Origin: Flavobacteriales bacterium UBA4110
GTDB lineage: Bacteria > Bacteroidota > Bacteroidia > Flavobacteriales > Weeksellaceae
Reading direction: 5' to 3'
Assembly (NCBI GenBank): GCA_002383165.1
Contig: DFXK01000008.1
Span: 1 to 64,000, forward strand
DNA: 64,000 nucleotides
Part shown: piece by piece, positions 16,927 to 25,235 of the stretch
How the letters are laid out: each line of letters starts with the position of its first letter
Numbering within the stretch: position 1 is the stretch's first letter
Notes under the pieces: generated by a model
What the model was told of the DNA's origin: nothing
The model's input: only the letters and a program-made list of their open reading frames with translations
The model's database searches: none
Translations under genes and position numbers: made by a program

Positions 16927-17550
16927 TTATTCCTCAGGAGAAATCCCCAAGACATAATAGAAAACAGCCAAAACTCTGGCAAAAAACTCACGGGTGTGAT
17001 TTCTGTAGAAGCTTTCATTTTTGCTGACATCCTGCGCGTCAAATCCAAGCGCATTCATCCCATTATTTCTTGCAAAAAATAAAGCTCTGAGGTTATGAAA
17101 ACCTTGTGAAACGATAATCACATTTTTTTGACCATACACATTTTTACAACGCAAAATACTTTTATGGGTATTGAATCCTTTGGGGTCTTCAATAATAATA
17201 TTTTCTGGAACGCCCTCTGTGTAAACCAAAAAACGTTTCATCGCAGCAGGCTCATCATAATTTTCACTTTTTTCACCACTGACAATAATTTTTTTGATCT
17301 TTCCATGATGATAAAGTGTTCCAACAGCATCCATCCTTGCCGTAAAATAAGGATTTGCAACACCAGAACGCATTTTGGGAGAAGTTCCTAGAACCAAAGC
17401 ACAATCTCTTGATGGAACTTTGCTGATTTTCGTATAAGTTCTTCCACTTGTAAGAGCAAAAACCCAGAAGTTCGCTAAAATCAACAGCAAAATCCCTAGC
17501 TCTACAAGCCTTAAAATAATCTTCAGAAAATTAGCAACCTTCTTCAACAT
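16927..17550 (-). CDS. SanA/YdcF-like DUF218 membrane protein
   Basis: 207 residues with one N-terminal transmembrane helix (about 11-35) and a DUF218 domain (ElyC/SanA/YdcF family). Typical motifs are ALVLGTSPKMRSG, PYFTARMDAVGTLYHHGKI, IIVSGE and IIVSQGFHNLRALFFAR. SanA of E. coli affects envelope integrity and vancomycin resistance at high temperature; a similar envelope role is inference. The start codon overlaps the stop of the upstream reductase (TAATG), so the two are coupled. Confidence 0.85.
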   Translation of the reverse strand: MLKKVANFLKIILRLVELGILLLILANFWVFALTSGRTYTKISKVPSRDCALVLGTSPKMRSGVANPYFTARMDAVGTLYHHGKIKKIIVSGEKSENYDEPAAMKRFLVYTEGVPENIIIEDPKGFNTHKSILRCKNVYGQKNVIIVSQGFHNLRALFFARNNGMNALGFDAQDVSKNESFYRNHTREFFARVLAVFYYVLGISPEE

Positions 17551-18680
17551 TAGTTATACAAATCAAAATCTAAAGATACGTTTTTGCTCATTGCAATGGA
17601 AACACAAGGCAATATTTTTCCCTGAAGTTTTTCATTTTCGGTCAAATATTCGTCTTCTGTCATATCCACTTCTCCATTTTTCAAATAACAAAGGCAGCTC
17701 CCACAAATCCCAGATTTGCAGGAATAAGGCAGTTTGTAGCCTAAATCCAATAACTGTTGAAGGATTTTTCTCTCATTGTTTTTTAGAATAATTCCATCTT
17801 TTTCAATATGATTGAATTTAATTTTGACATTCACGTTTTCAATCAAAGGAAATTCTTTTTCCGTTGGATAAATATCATCATTAAAAGCTTCGAACAATTC
17901 AAAATGAATATTTTTTTTCGGGATTCCGTGGTTGTAACAAGCATTGGCGACAGATTTTATCATCGCGCCTGGACCACAAATAAGGACTTTGTCTGTGCTG
18001 TCCCAAATTGTAGATTCATCATCGTCTTCATCAAGATGAAGAATTTGATTAATAATAAGAGAAATCTTCTTTTCGTCCAATCTTCCTTGAAACAATTGGT
18101 CTTTTATCTTTTCCTGAGATAAGAAATAAAACACTTCGAATCTTCCTACGTTTTCTTTCTGCAAATCTTCCAATTCCTGTTTCAGAACAATATCTTCATA
18201 ACTTTTGTTCCCATAAAAGAGGAAAATTCTAGTAAATTGTTCTTCGTGAAGAATGTTCTTAATATGACTAAAAATCGGTGTGATTCCAATTCCAGAAGCA
18301 AAAGCCAGAATTGTCCGTTTTTCGTTTGGTTTTGAAGGAATAAAAAAACGTCCGAGAGGCTCGCTGACAGAGATTTCCTCTCTAATCTGATAATTTTCGA
18401 ATAAAAATTTGGTTGAACTTTCAGAACCATTGATTTTGATGGCTAATTCAATTTTGTTTTCAAAAGGAGCTGATGTAAACGAATAATCATTCTGAATTTC
18501 CTTTTCGTTAAAATGATATTTCAGCGTCACATATTGTCCTGCTTGGAACTGATATTTGGATTTCAAATCCTCGGGAATCGCCAATTCCAATGCGACAGCA
18601 TTTTTGGTCAATTGTCGTTTTTTAGCTATTTTTAGCCTGTGAAACTGAGGTTGATTTGCGATTGTTAATTGATTCTCCAT
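17550..18680 (-). CDS. flavin reductase with C-terminal 2Fe-2S ferredoxin domain (PaaE-like)
   Basis: An electron-transfer protein of three domains. An FAD-binding beta-barrel (about 15-105) contains NDYSFTSAP. An NAD(P)-binding domain (about 110-250) contains FASGIGITPIFSHI. A plant-type ferredoxin domain at the end has CKSGICGSCLCYLKNG plus a distal Cys in ILPCVSIA, giving the four iron-sulfur ligands. PaaE, the reductase of phenylacetyl-CoA epoxidase, has this layout, but no paa genes are nearby, so the partner oxygenase is unknown. The frame is open from a TTG two codons upstream, but the ATG at 18678-18680 is the likelier start. Confidence 0.88.
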   Translation of the reverse strand: MENQLTIANQPQFHRLKIAKKRQLTKNAVALELAIPEDLKSKYQFQAGQYVTLKYHFNEKEIQNDYSFTSAPFENKIELAIKINGSESSTKFLFENYQIREEISVSEPLGRFFIPSKPNEKRTILAFASGIGITPIFSHIKNILHEEQFTRIFLFYGNKSYEDIVLKQELEDLQKENVGRFEVFYFLSQEKIKDQLFQGRLDEKKISLIINQILHLDEDDDESTIWDSTDKVLICGPGAMIKSVANACYNHGIPKKNIHFELFEAFNDDIYPTEKEFPLIENVNVKIKFNHIEKDGIILKNNERKILQQLLDLGYKLPYSCKSGICGSCLCYLKNGEVDMTEDEYLTENEKLQGKILPCVSIAMSKNVSLDFDLYN

Positions 18681-18690
18681 TGTCAAGAAT

Positions 18691-18698
18691 CAAATTTA
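18691..18698 (-). promoter_or_regulatory. probable -7 element of the reductase operon
   Basis: TAAATTTG on the minus strand, 10 bases before the ATG at 18680. It matches the -7 consensus without a clear -33 partner. Confidence 0.4.
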
Positions 18699-18766
18699 AT
18701 GAAAATTGAGAAAAGAAAAAATCTAAATCATCAAGCTTTACTTTCATTTTTAAATAAAATAAAACT

Positions 18767-19330
18767 ATGAGAAAATTCCTGATATATTCCGTTTTGTCAA
18801 TCAGCCTTTTTGCTTGTAAAAAGAACGATGAAAAAGTTGCTGAAACCGAAGCCAAAGAAGATTCGATAACAGTTGAACCTACAAAATCTGAAGCCGATGT
18901 TGCCGAACTGACAGAACTTTCTCCTGAAAAAATCTCGGAAGTTTTGAAGTCTAATCATTCTGATACGCTTTATGTGACCAACTTCTTCGCGACTTGGTGT
19001 GGACCGTGTATGCAGGAGATTCCGCATTTTAGAAAGAAGATGGACGAATTGGCAGGAAAACCTGTTAAATTCACTTTTGTAAGTCTCGATAACAAAACAG
19101 ATTGGGCAAGCAAAGTGAGCGATTTTGCAGATGAGTACGAACTTAGAAATCATATTGTTTTATTGGACGGAAATCTGCTTAACACTTCTTTTTTCAAACA
19201 AAATTTCAAAACTTGGGGTGGTGAATCTATTCCGTTTACCTTGATGACCAAAGGGAATGAATCGGATGAAACCATAGGGTCTATGACGGAAGAAGCTCTT
19301 AATGAGAAAATCGAAAAATTCTTAAAATAA
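18767..19330 (+). CDS. TlpA-like thioredoxin-fold lipoprotein
   Basis: 187 residues with a lipobox (SLFAC, Cys 17), an acidic linker (about 20-55) and a thioredoxin domain. The redox motif TWCGPC gives Cys 78 and Cys 81, and the cis-Pro segment is GESIPFTLM near residue 155. Such lipoproteins reduce or form disulfides in the periplasm. The iron-type ABC permease starts 10 bases downstream, so the two are probably in one operon; a functional link is inference. Confidence 0.88.
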   Translation: MRKFLIYSVLSISLFACKKNDEKVAETEAKEDSITVEPTKSEADVAELTELSPEKISEVLKSNHSDTLYVTNFFATWCGPCMQEIPHFRKKMDELAGKPVKFTFVSLDNKTDWASKVSDFADEYELRNHIVLLDGNLLNTSFFKQNFKTWGGESIPFTLMTKGNESDETIGSMTEEALNEKIEKFLK

Positions 19331-19340
19331 GACCATACTT

Positions 19341-20312
19341 TTGATGAAACGTTTTCCTGTTTTGGTTATTTTAATAATCCTTTTTGCGATTATTGCGTTT
19401 TTCATCAATCTCAATATTGGTTTTGCAAAACTAAATTTTTCTGATTTTTTCAATTCCGAATCTGAGAACTTTCAAATTGCTGGCTTCAGGATTAATCGGG
19501 CTTTAGCAATGCTATTGGCAGGAATTGCAATCCCAACAAGCGGATTTCTTTTGCAGGAATATTTCAAAAATCCTTTGGCTGGTCCAGATGTTTTGGGAAT
19601 CACTTCGGTTTCCAGTTTATTTGTAGCGTTTTATATTTTCTTTTCACAAAATATTCTGATTCCGGATTTTCTACAAAATAGTTTTATCAGCTTATCATCA
19701 ATCTTTGGAAGTATTGTTTTGATGATGATTCTACTCTTATTTTCGAATCGGTTTCGGGATAAGAGTTTCATTATCATTTTTGGATTTTTAATTTCAGCTT
19801 TGGCTGGTGCTGTTGTTTCTTTTCTTCAGTTTTATGTGGAAAGTCAAAGTCTGAAAAATTATATTCTGTGGACTTTTGGAGCGAATAACCAAGCGAGTTT
19901 AATTCAGATTTTGATTCTTACAGTTTTAATTATTATTGGTTTGATTTTCACTTTCAAATCCATAAAACCATTAATAGGAAACGCTCTTGGAACAGCTTAC
20001 GCACAGAGTTTTGGAATCAGTCAGTCTAAACTAAAAATCAGCATTATTATAGCTTCTTCCCTACTTTCGGCTTCGGTGACGGCTTTTTTAGGACCAATTT
20101 TATTTATAGGAGTTGTCGTTCCACATTTTTGCAGAATGATTTGGAATCCTGCTCAACTTTGGCATCAATGGATTCTAAATTTGATTTTAGGAGTTTTTAT
20201 AATGCAGGTTTTCTCGATTATTTCGGAACTGAGTCAATATCCTATTAATATCATTACAACATTCTTGGGGATTCCGGTAATATTGTTGATGTTGATGAAA
20301 AGTAATAAATAG
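19341..20312 (+). CDS. iron/siderophore ABC transporter permease (FecCD family)
   Basis: 323 residues with about nine or ten hydrophobic helices. FecCD family segments include RALAMLLAGIAIPTSGFLLQ near residue 53, NPLAGPDVLGI and GPILFIGVVVPHFCRM near 250. It forms the inner-membrane channel for ferric siderophore or cobalamin uptake. Its ATPase gene lies at 20840, but the usual adjacency is broken by a palindrome-bounded insertion (20315-20835) that begins 2 bases after the stop codon. No substrate-binding protein gene is close by. Confidence 0.9.
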   Translation: MMKRFPVLVILIILFAIIAFFINLNIGFAKLNFSDFFNSESENFQIAGFRINRALAMLLAGIAIPTSGFLLQEYFKNPLAGPDVLGITSVSSLFVAFYIFFSQNILIPDFLQNSFISLSSIFGSIVLMMILLLFSNRFRDKSFIIIFGFLISALAGAVVSFLQFYVESQSLKNYILWTFGANNQASLIQILILTVLIIIGLIFTFKSIKPLIGNALGTAYAQSFGISQSKLKISIIIASSLLSASVTAFLGPILFIGVVVPHFCRMIWNPAQLWHQWILNLILGVFIMQVFSIISELSQYPINIITTFLGIPVILLMLMKSNK

Positions 20313-20314
20313 TT

Positions 20315-20384
20315 TTTATCGCAAAGGCGCAAAAAATTGATTTTTAAAACTGATGAAAGGCGCAAAGTTTTTATCTTCGATAAA
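20315..20384. repeat. left inverted-repeat arm around the GxxExxY gene
   Basis: The outer 21 bases (20315-20335) are perfectly complementary to 20815-20835. The inner 15 (20370-20384) are perfectly complementary to 20767-20781. A less conserved middle part contains GGCGCAAAG. Confidence 0.9.
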
Positions 20385-20392
20385 AAAACACA

Positions 20393-20764
20393 ATGGATGA
20401 AAATGAATTGGCTAAAATTGTTGTTGATTTAGGATTTAAAATTTACAAAAAACTTGGTGCAGGTTTATTTGAAAATGTTTATGAAGAATGCCTTTTTCAC
20501 GACATCAAAAAATTTGGATTAAAAGTTGAAAAACAAAAATCATGATCGATAATTTTTGATGACTTGGTAATTGAGAATGCTTTTAAAATTGATTTATTAG
20601 TAGAAGACAAATTAATCTTAGAAATAAAAACTGTTGATTATCTGAATGATATTCATAAAGCACAAATTCTAACTTATCTTAAAATGACGAATTGTAAATT
20701 AGGATTATTAATGAATTTCAGAACAAATTATTACGGAGTAAAAAGAGTTGTAAATAACATATAA
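20393..20764 (+). pseudogene. GxxExxY (PDDEXK-like) protein, interrupted by a nonsense codon
   Basis: The frame from the ATG at 20393 encodes about 123 residues of the GxxExxY family (LGAGLFENVYEECL at the start), a set of small proteins with a PD-(D/E)xK nuclease-like fold. The candidate catalytic residues are visible in KIDLLVEDKLILEIKTVD. An in-frame TGA at 20543-20545 (codon 51) breaks the gene, although both halves stay in the same frame with intact family motifs. This points to a recent single-base lesion, sequencing error or read-through. It fills the space between two inverted-repeat arms almost exactly (8 and 2 bases of margin) and interrupts the permease-ATPase pair. Confidence 0.85.
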
Positions 20765-20766
20765 AA

Positions 20767-20835
20767 TTTATCGAAGATAAATCTTTGCGACTTAAAAAAA
20801 ATACAATAAATAACTTTTGCGCCTTTGCGATAAAA
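20767..20835. repeat. right inverted-repeat arm around the GxxExxY gene
   Basis: Reverse complement of the left arm at both ends (15 and 21 perfect bases), with the shared CTTTGCGAC core. The ATPase gene starts 5 bases later. Confidence 0.9.
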
Positions 20836-20839
20836 GAAT

Positions 20840-21787
20840 ATGAAGCATTTCCTAGAAATAAAACAAGCAATAATCGGTTACTCAAATCCGTTGATTTCAG
20901 AGATTGATTCTTCTTTGGAATTAGGCGAAGTCTGTTTATTAATGGGAAATAATGGAATCGGAAAAACAACTTTAATCAAATCTATTCTTGGACAAAACAA
21001 GCTTTTGGAAGGCGAAATTTCTATCAACGGAAAATCAATTCAAAAACTGAATTCAAACGAAATAGCTTCTCAAATTGCCATTGTTTTTTCTAAAGCTGAA
21101 ATTCCGGATAATTATACGGTTACAGATTTAATTTCGCTCGGAAAGTACATTCATTATCCTCATTATTTTAAATTGAATGAAACTGACAAACAGGAAGTTT
21201 CTACTATTATAAACAAACTCAATCTATCAGAATATCAAAACAAAAAACTAACCGAATTATCTGACGGAAATCTTCAAAAAGCCTTTATTGGAAGAGCTTT
21301 GGCTCAGAATTCTCCATTCATTATTCTGGATGAACCAACCACACATTTGGATGAAGAAAATAAATTGATGATTCTCTCACTTCTCAGAAATCTTGCGAAA
21401 TATGAAAATAAACTGATTCTCTTTTCTTCTCACGATTGGCGATTGGCGAAGGAATTTTCCGATAAAATCTGGTGGATAAAAGATAAAAAATTAATTAGCG
21501 GAATTTCCGAAGAAGTCATTCTCAATAATCCTGAATTGATTACACCAAAGATTTTGGAGTTCAATCAAACCTTTCACGTTCCATATATTGATGCGCCTAC
21601 ACTGGAAAAAGAAATGATGTTTTCTTATCTCCAAAAAAACTTCTCTCAAGATCTAGGAAAATTTCAATTAACATTTAAAAATCAATTTTGGGAAGTGAAT
21701 TTGGAGAATATTTATGACAATTGTCATAATTTTCAGCAAATTAAACAAACTCTGCAAACACTTATAAAAAGAGGGACTTCTAATTAA
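20840..21787 (+). CDS. iron/siderophore ABC transporter ATP-binding protein
   Basis: 315 residues. Walker A is GNNGIGKTT at residues 36-44, the signature is a divergent LSDGN followed by LQKAFIGRALAQ, and Walker B with its Glu is IILDEPTTHLDE. The H-loop lies in LFSSHDWRLAKEF. It energises the FecCD permease encoded at 19341. The last 90 residues after the ATPase core form an uncharacterised extension, longer than the approximately 255-residue FecE or FhuC proteins. The separation from its permease is caused by the inserted element. Confidence 0.88.
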   Translation: MKHFLEIKQAIIGYSNPLISEIDSSLELGEVCLLMGNNGIGKTTLIKSILGQNKLLEGEISINGKSIQKLNSNEIASQIAIVFSKAEIPDNYTVTDLISLGKYIHYPHYFKLNETDKQEVSTIINKLNLSEYQNKKLTELSDGNLQKAFIGRALAQNSPFIILDEPTTHLDEENKLMILSLLRNLAKYENKLILFSSHDWRLAKEFSDKIWWIKDKKLISGISEEVILNNPELITPKILEFNQTFHVPYIDAPTLEKEMMFSYLQKNFSQDLGKFQLTFKNQFWEVNLENIYDNCHNFQQIKQTLQTLIKRGTSN

Positions 21788-21868
21788 ATTCTATTTTTAA
21801 TATTTATTTTATTACGATTTGCATAACAATTAAAATATTGCAAATCAATCAATTAACTGACTTACTGT

Positions 21869-21896
21869 AAAAATACTATGCATGCATAGTATTTTT
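21869..21896. promoter_or_regulatory. 28-bp perfect palindrome, probable MarR operator
   Basis: AAAAATACTATGCA and its exact reverse complement lie back to back. The dyad ends 2 bases before a TATATTTG -7 element (21899-21906), so a bound dimer would cover the -33 to -10 region. The gene it controls encodes a MarR regulator and leads the fad operon. Its T-rich flank could also make it a weak terminator for the upstream ATPase gene. Confidence 0.7.
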
Positions 21897-21898
21897 TT

Positions 21899-21906
21899 TA
21901 TATTTG
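21899..21906 (+). promoter_or_regulatory. marR-fad promoter -7 element
   Basis: TATATTTG, 16 bases before the first ATG of marR, directly adjoining the 28-bp palindrome. Confidence 0.6.
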
Positions 21907-21922
21907 TAAAAAGCACTTCAAT

Positions 21923-22384
21923 ATGCTAGTTATGGAAAAGAAAAATTCAGATAAAGTCGAAAGTGTTGACTTGATGTTAAAATCGGCTTGGTTAGCGGTC
22001 TCGAAAATGTATTCGGATCAGGCTTCCCTGTATAATTCAACTGCTGTTCAAGCATTGACGTTACTTAAAATTGATCCAAAAGAAGGAACAAGAAGCACAA
22101 ACCTTGGTCCTAAAATGGCAATAGAACCTACTTCTCTTACAAGAATCATCAAACTTCTTGAAGATAATGGTTATATCTACAAAGAAAAAACTACAACGGA
22201 TAAAAGAGAAGTCATTATAAAACTGACTGAAAAAGGGATTAACTCCAGAAATCTATCAAAAGAAGTTGTCGTTAATTTCAATAAAAAAGTAGTAGAAAGA
22301 ATTGCTCCAGAGAAATTCGAAGTTTTCAAAGAAGTGATGACAGATATTCTAAAGATTGCAAACGAACTAAATCATAAAAAATAA
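21923..22384 (+). CDS. MarR-family transcriptional regulator of the fad operon
   Basis: 153 residues forming a winged helix-turn-helix protein. The recognition region is around IEPTSLTRIIKLLEDNGYIYKE, and the wing (TTDKREVIIKLTEKG) carries the classic DxR motif. Dimerisation helices lie at both ends. It starts 11 bases before fadN, so it is the first gene of the beta-oxidation operon. It probably represses it and responds to an acyl-CoA or fatty acid, which is inference from position. A second ATG at 21932 is an equally possible start. Confidence 0.88.
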   Translation: MLVMEKKNSDKVESVDLMLKSAWLAVSKMYSDQASLYNSTAVQALTLLKIDPKEGTRSTNLGPKMAIEPTSLTRIIKLLEDNGYIYKEKTTTDKREVIIKLTEKGINSRNLSKEVVVNFNKKVVERIAPEKFEVFKEVMTDILKIANELNHKK

Positions 22385-22395
22385 ATCTCAGATAA

Positions 22396-24768
22396 ATGAA
22401 CAGAAAAATTAAACACGTTACAGTGCTTGGTTCCGGCGTTATGGGTTCCGGCATTGCCTGTCATCTAGCAGGTAACGGCATTCAGGTTTTGATGTTGGAT
22501 ATGCCTCCGAAAGATTCGGAAAATGCCGACAAAAAAACAAGAAACAGCGTTGCACAAGGTCATCTTAACAACGCTTTAAAAAGTAATCCTTCACCAATCT
22601 ATGACAAATCCTTCGCTTCCAGAATTACCGTTGGAAACTTTGAAGATGATTTGGAGAAAATCAAAAATTCGGATTGGGTTATTGAAGTGATTGTCGAAAG
22701 ATTGGACATCAAACAATCGATGTTCGAGAAAGTGGACAAACTTCGCAAACAAGGAACTTTGATTACTTCTAACACATCAGGAATTCCGATTCATTTGATG
22801 TCGGAAGGAAGGTCAGAAGATTTCCAGAAACATTTCTGCGGAACGCACTTCTTCAATCCACCGAGATATTTAAAATTATTTGAAGTCATTCCAGGTCCAA
22901 AAACAGATAAATCTGTGATTGATTTCTTTATGTCTTACGGTGAAAAATTCCTTGGAAAAACAACTGTTCTATGTAAAGATACACCTGGTTTTATCGGAAA
23001 CAGAATTGGTGTTTATTCGATGGCGAAAATTATGGAATTGACAGAAGAAATCGGTTTAACGATTGAAGAAGCTGATTCCTTGACTGGAGATTTACTGAAT
23101 CGTCCAAAAACCGGAACTTTCAAATTGGGAGATTTGGTTGGATTGGATACAGCTTTCAATGTAACCAAAGGACTTCAGGCAAATCTTAAGGACGATGAAA
23201 TGGTTCAGGCGCTTAAAGATTCTAAAACTTTGAATTTCCTTATTGAAAATAAATTCCTTGGTGATAAAGCTAAAAAAGGATTTTATTATAAAGAAAAAGA
23301 TGCTGGCGGAAATGTGAATCGTTTCGTTCTTAATTATGAAACGCTGGGCTACGAACCAACAAAACAGCCGAAACTTTCTATCGTTGCTTCAGCAAAAGAA
23401 GCCGGAAGTTTGAAAAACCGTTTACCGATTTTATTGAAAGACCAATCCAAAGCTGGAGAATTGATTAGAAAACATTTCGCTTCATTGTTCGCCTATGTTT
23501 CGCAAAGAGTTCCAGAAATCACGGATGTGTTCTACTCTATCGATGATGCCATGAAAACTGGTTATGCCTGGAAATACGGACCATTCGAAAACTGGGATTT
23601 TGTAGGAATCCAAAAAGGAATTGATTTGGTTGAAAGTGAAGGTTACAAAGTTGCTGACTGGGTTAAGGAAATGGTGGCATCAGGACACGAATCTTTCTAC
23701 AAGCTGGAAAACGGAAAACAGTTATTCTATAATCAGAATACGAAAACTTACGAACCAATTCCTGGTCAGGACGCTTTCATTATTCTTAATAATATTAGAA
23801 AAGAAAAAACAGTTTGGTCTAATTCCGAATCTGCTTTGATTGATCTTGGCGACGGTATTTTGAATTTCGAATTCAGTTCAAAAATGAATTCTCTTGGAGG
23901 TGGCGTTTTGGAAGGTCTTAATAAATCTATCGACATTGCTGAGAAAGATTACAGAGGTTTGGTTGTAGGAAATCAAGCTGAAAATTTCTCAGTCGGCGCA
24001 AATCTCGCAATGGTAATGATGATGGCTGTTGAACAAGATTGGTACGAACTAAATATGGCAATCGCAATGTTCCAGCAGACTTCTATGAAGTTGAGATATT
24101 CATCAATTCCAGTAATCGCTGCACCTTTCGGAATGACGCTTGGTGGTGGCTGCGAATTCTCTATGCACTCGGATAAAATCGTAGCAGCAGCGGAAACTTA
24201 CATCGGTTTAGTAGAAGTTGGCGTTGGTTTGATTCCAGGCGGCGGTGGAACAAAAGAGTTTGCTTTGAGAGCGCTAAAAGGAGCACTTCCTGATGATGTA
24301 AAAACCAATCATTTGAGAAATTACTTTATGAATATTGCAACTGCAAAAGTAGCGACTTCTGCTCACGAAGCTAAGCAAATGGGAATTCTTACAGATAAAG
24401 ACATCATCGTTGTCAACAAAGACAGACAAATTGCGGAAGCAAAACGTCAGGCGATTGTTTTGGACGAATTAGGATATACACCGCCAGTTCCTGAGAAAGT
24501 TAAAGTTCTTGGAAACGAAGCAATGGGAATGTTCTACGTCGGAACTGACCAAATGGTTGCAGGTGGCTACGCATCAGAACACGACAGAAAAATCGCTAAC
24601 AAAATCGGTTATGTAATGACAGGTGGTAATCTTTCTGAGCAGACAGAAGTTTCTGAACAATACTTATTGGATTTGGAAAGAGAAGCATTCCTTTCACTTT
24701 GTGGCGAAAGAAAAACTTTGGAAAGAATCGGTGGAATGTTGAAAACAGGGAAGCCGGTAAGAAACTAG
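22396..24768 (+). CDS. fadN: 3-hydroxyacyl-CoA dehydrogenase / enoyl-CoA hydratase (FadN type)
   Basis: A bifunctional enzyme of fatty-acid beta-oxidation: hydration of enoyl-CoA and NAD-dependent oxidation of 3-hydroxyacyl-CoA. The dehydrogenase comes first, with Rossmann motif GSGVMGSGIA at residues 12-21 and HFFNPPRYLKLFEVIPG. The crotonase-like domain comes second (about 490-700), with FSVGANLAMV and GGGCEFSMHSD. This order and the 790-residue length match Bacillus FadN rather than E. coli FadB. The next fad gene is separated from it by an inverted-repeat-bounded four-helix-bundle gene. Confidence 0.93.
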   Translation: MNRKIKHVTVLGSGVMGSGIACHLAGNGIQVLMLDMPPKDSENADKKTRNSVAQGHLNNALKSNPSPIYDKSFASRITVGNFEDDLEKIKNSDWVIEVIVERLDIKQSMFEKVDKLRKQGTLITSNTSGIPIHLMSEGRSEDFQKHFCGTHFFNPPRYLKLFEVIPGPKTDKSVIDFFMSYGEKFLGKTTVLCKDTPGFIGNRIGVYSMAKIMELTEEIGLTIEEADSLTGDLLNRPKTGTFKLGDLVGLDTAFNVTKGLQANLKDDEMVQALKDSKTLNFLIENKFLGDKAKKGFYYKEKDAGGNVNRFVLNYETLGYEPTKQPKLSIVASAKEAGSLKNRLPILLKDQSKAGELIRKHFASLFAYVSQRVPEITDVFYSIDDAMKTGYAWKYGPFENWDFVGIQKGIDLVESEGYKVADWVKEMVASGHESFYKLENGKQLFYNQNTKTYEPIPGQDAFIILNNIRKEKTVWSNSESALIDLGDGILNFEFSSKMNSLGGGVLEGLNKSIDIAEKDYRGLVVGNQAENFSVGANLAMVMMMAVEQDWYELNMAIAMFQQTSMKLRYSSIPVIAAPFGMTLGGGCEFSMHSDKIVAAAETYIGLVEVGVGLIPGGGGTKEFALRALKGALPDDVKTNHLRNYFMNIATAKVATSAHEAKQMGILTDKDIIVVNKDRQIAEAKRQAIVLDELGYTPPVPEKVKVLGNEAMGMFYVGTDQMVAGGYASEHDRKIANKIGYVMTGGNLSEQTEVSEQYLLDLEREAFLSLCGERKTLERIGGMLKTGKPVRN

Positions 24769-24771
24769 ACA

Positions 24772-24798
24772 ATAGATTTGAAGATTGGAGACAAGAGA
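24772..24798. repeat. left inverted-repeat arm around the four-helix-bundle gene
   Basis: ATAGATTT...AGAT...AGACAAGAGA matches, with a few differences, the reverse complement of 25209-25235. It starts 4 bases after the fadN stop codon. Confidence 0.75.
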
Positions 24799-24822
24799 CA
24801 TTTTATAAAAAGATGATAAATA

Positions 24823-25188
24823 GTGCACAACATTAGAAAATTAAAAATCTGGAATGATTCCATTGATTTGGCAATCGAAGTTTATAAAACCTTAGACAAC
24901 ATGCCAATTGATGAAAAATATGGACTATCTTCTCAAATCAAAAGATGTTCAGTTTCTATTCCTTCTAATATTGCAGAAGGTGCTGGAAGAGAAAGAGAGA
25001 AAGAATTTTATCATTTTCTAAATATTGCTTATGGCTCTTCTTATGAACTTCAAACGCAACTAATCATTTGTGAAAGATTAGATTTCATTTCGGCAGAAAT
25101 AAATGAATCTTTATTAAATAAGTTGGATGAAATTCAAAAAATGATTTTTGTCTTCAAAGAAAATCTCAAGAAAAATATTAATTATTAA
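24823..25188 (+). CDS. four-helix-bundle protein (S23/IVP family)
   Basis: 121 residues with the family opening HNIRKLKIWNDSIDLAIEVYK and the core SSQIKRCSVSIPSNIAEGAGR. The family is known from open frames inside 23S rRNA intervening sequences and from the Avd protein of diversity-generating retroelements, but most members stand alone with unknown function. The start is GTG at 24823, the only choice that gives the full N-terminus. The gene sits inside the fad operon, same strand, between two inverted-repeat arms, and has no evident link with fatty-acid breakdown. Probably a mobile or passenger gene. Confidence 0.9.
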   Translation: MHNIRKLKIWNDSIDLAIEVYKTLDNMPIDEKYGLSSQIKRCSVSIPSNIAEGAGREREKEFYHFLNIAYGSSYELQTQLIICERLDFISAEINESLLNKLDEIQKMIFVFKENLKKNINY

Positions 25189-25208
25189 ATCTGACAAGAG
25201 TCTCAAAT

Positions 25209-25235
25209 CTCTTGTCTAAATATCTCTAAATCTAT
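25209..25235. repeat. right inverted-repeat arm around the four-helix-bundle gene
   Basis: TCTCTTGTCT...ATCT...AAATCTAT is the reverse complement of the left arm with scattered differences. Its last bases run into the fadA start codon (25234). Confidence 0.75.

Noticed and set aside
24823..25188. Four-helix-bundle gene as part of a diversity-generating retroelement (Avd)
   Set aside because: No template or variable repeat and no RT next to it; the RT at 28406 is 3 kb away on the other strand with the fad genes in between.
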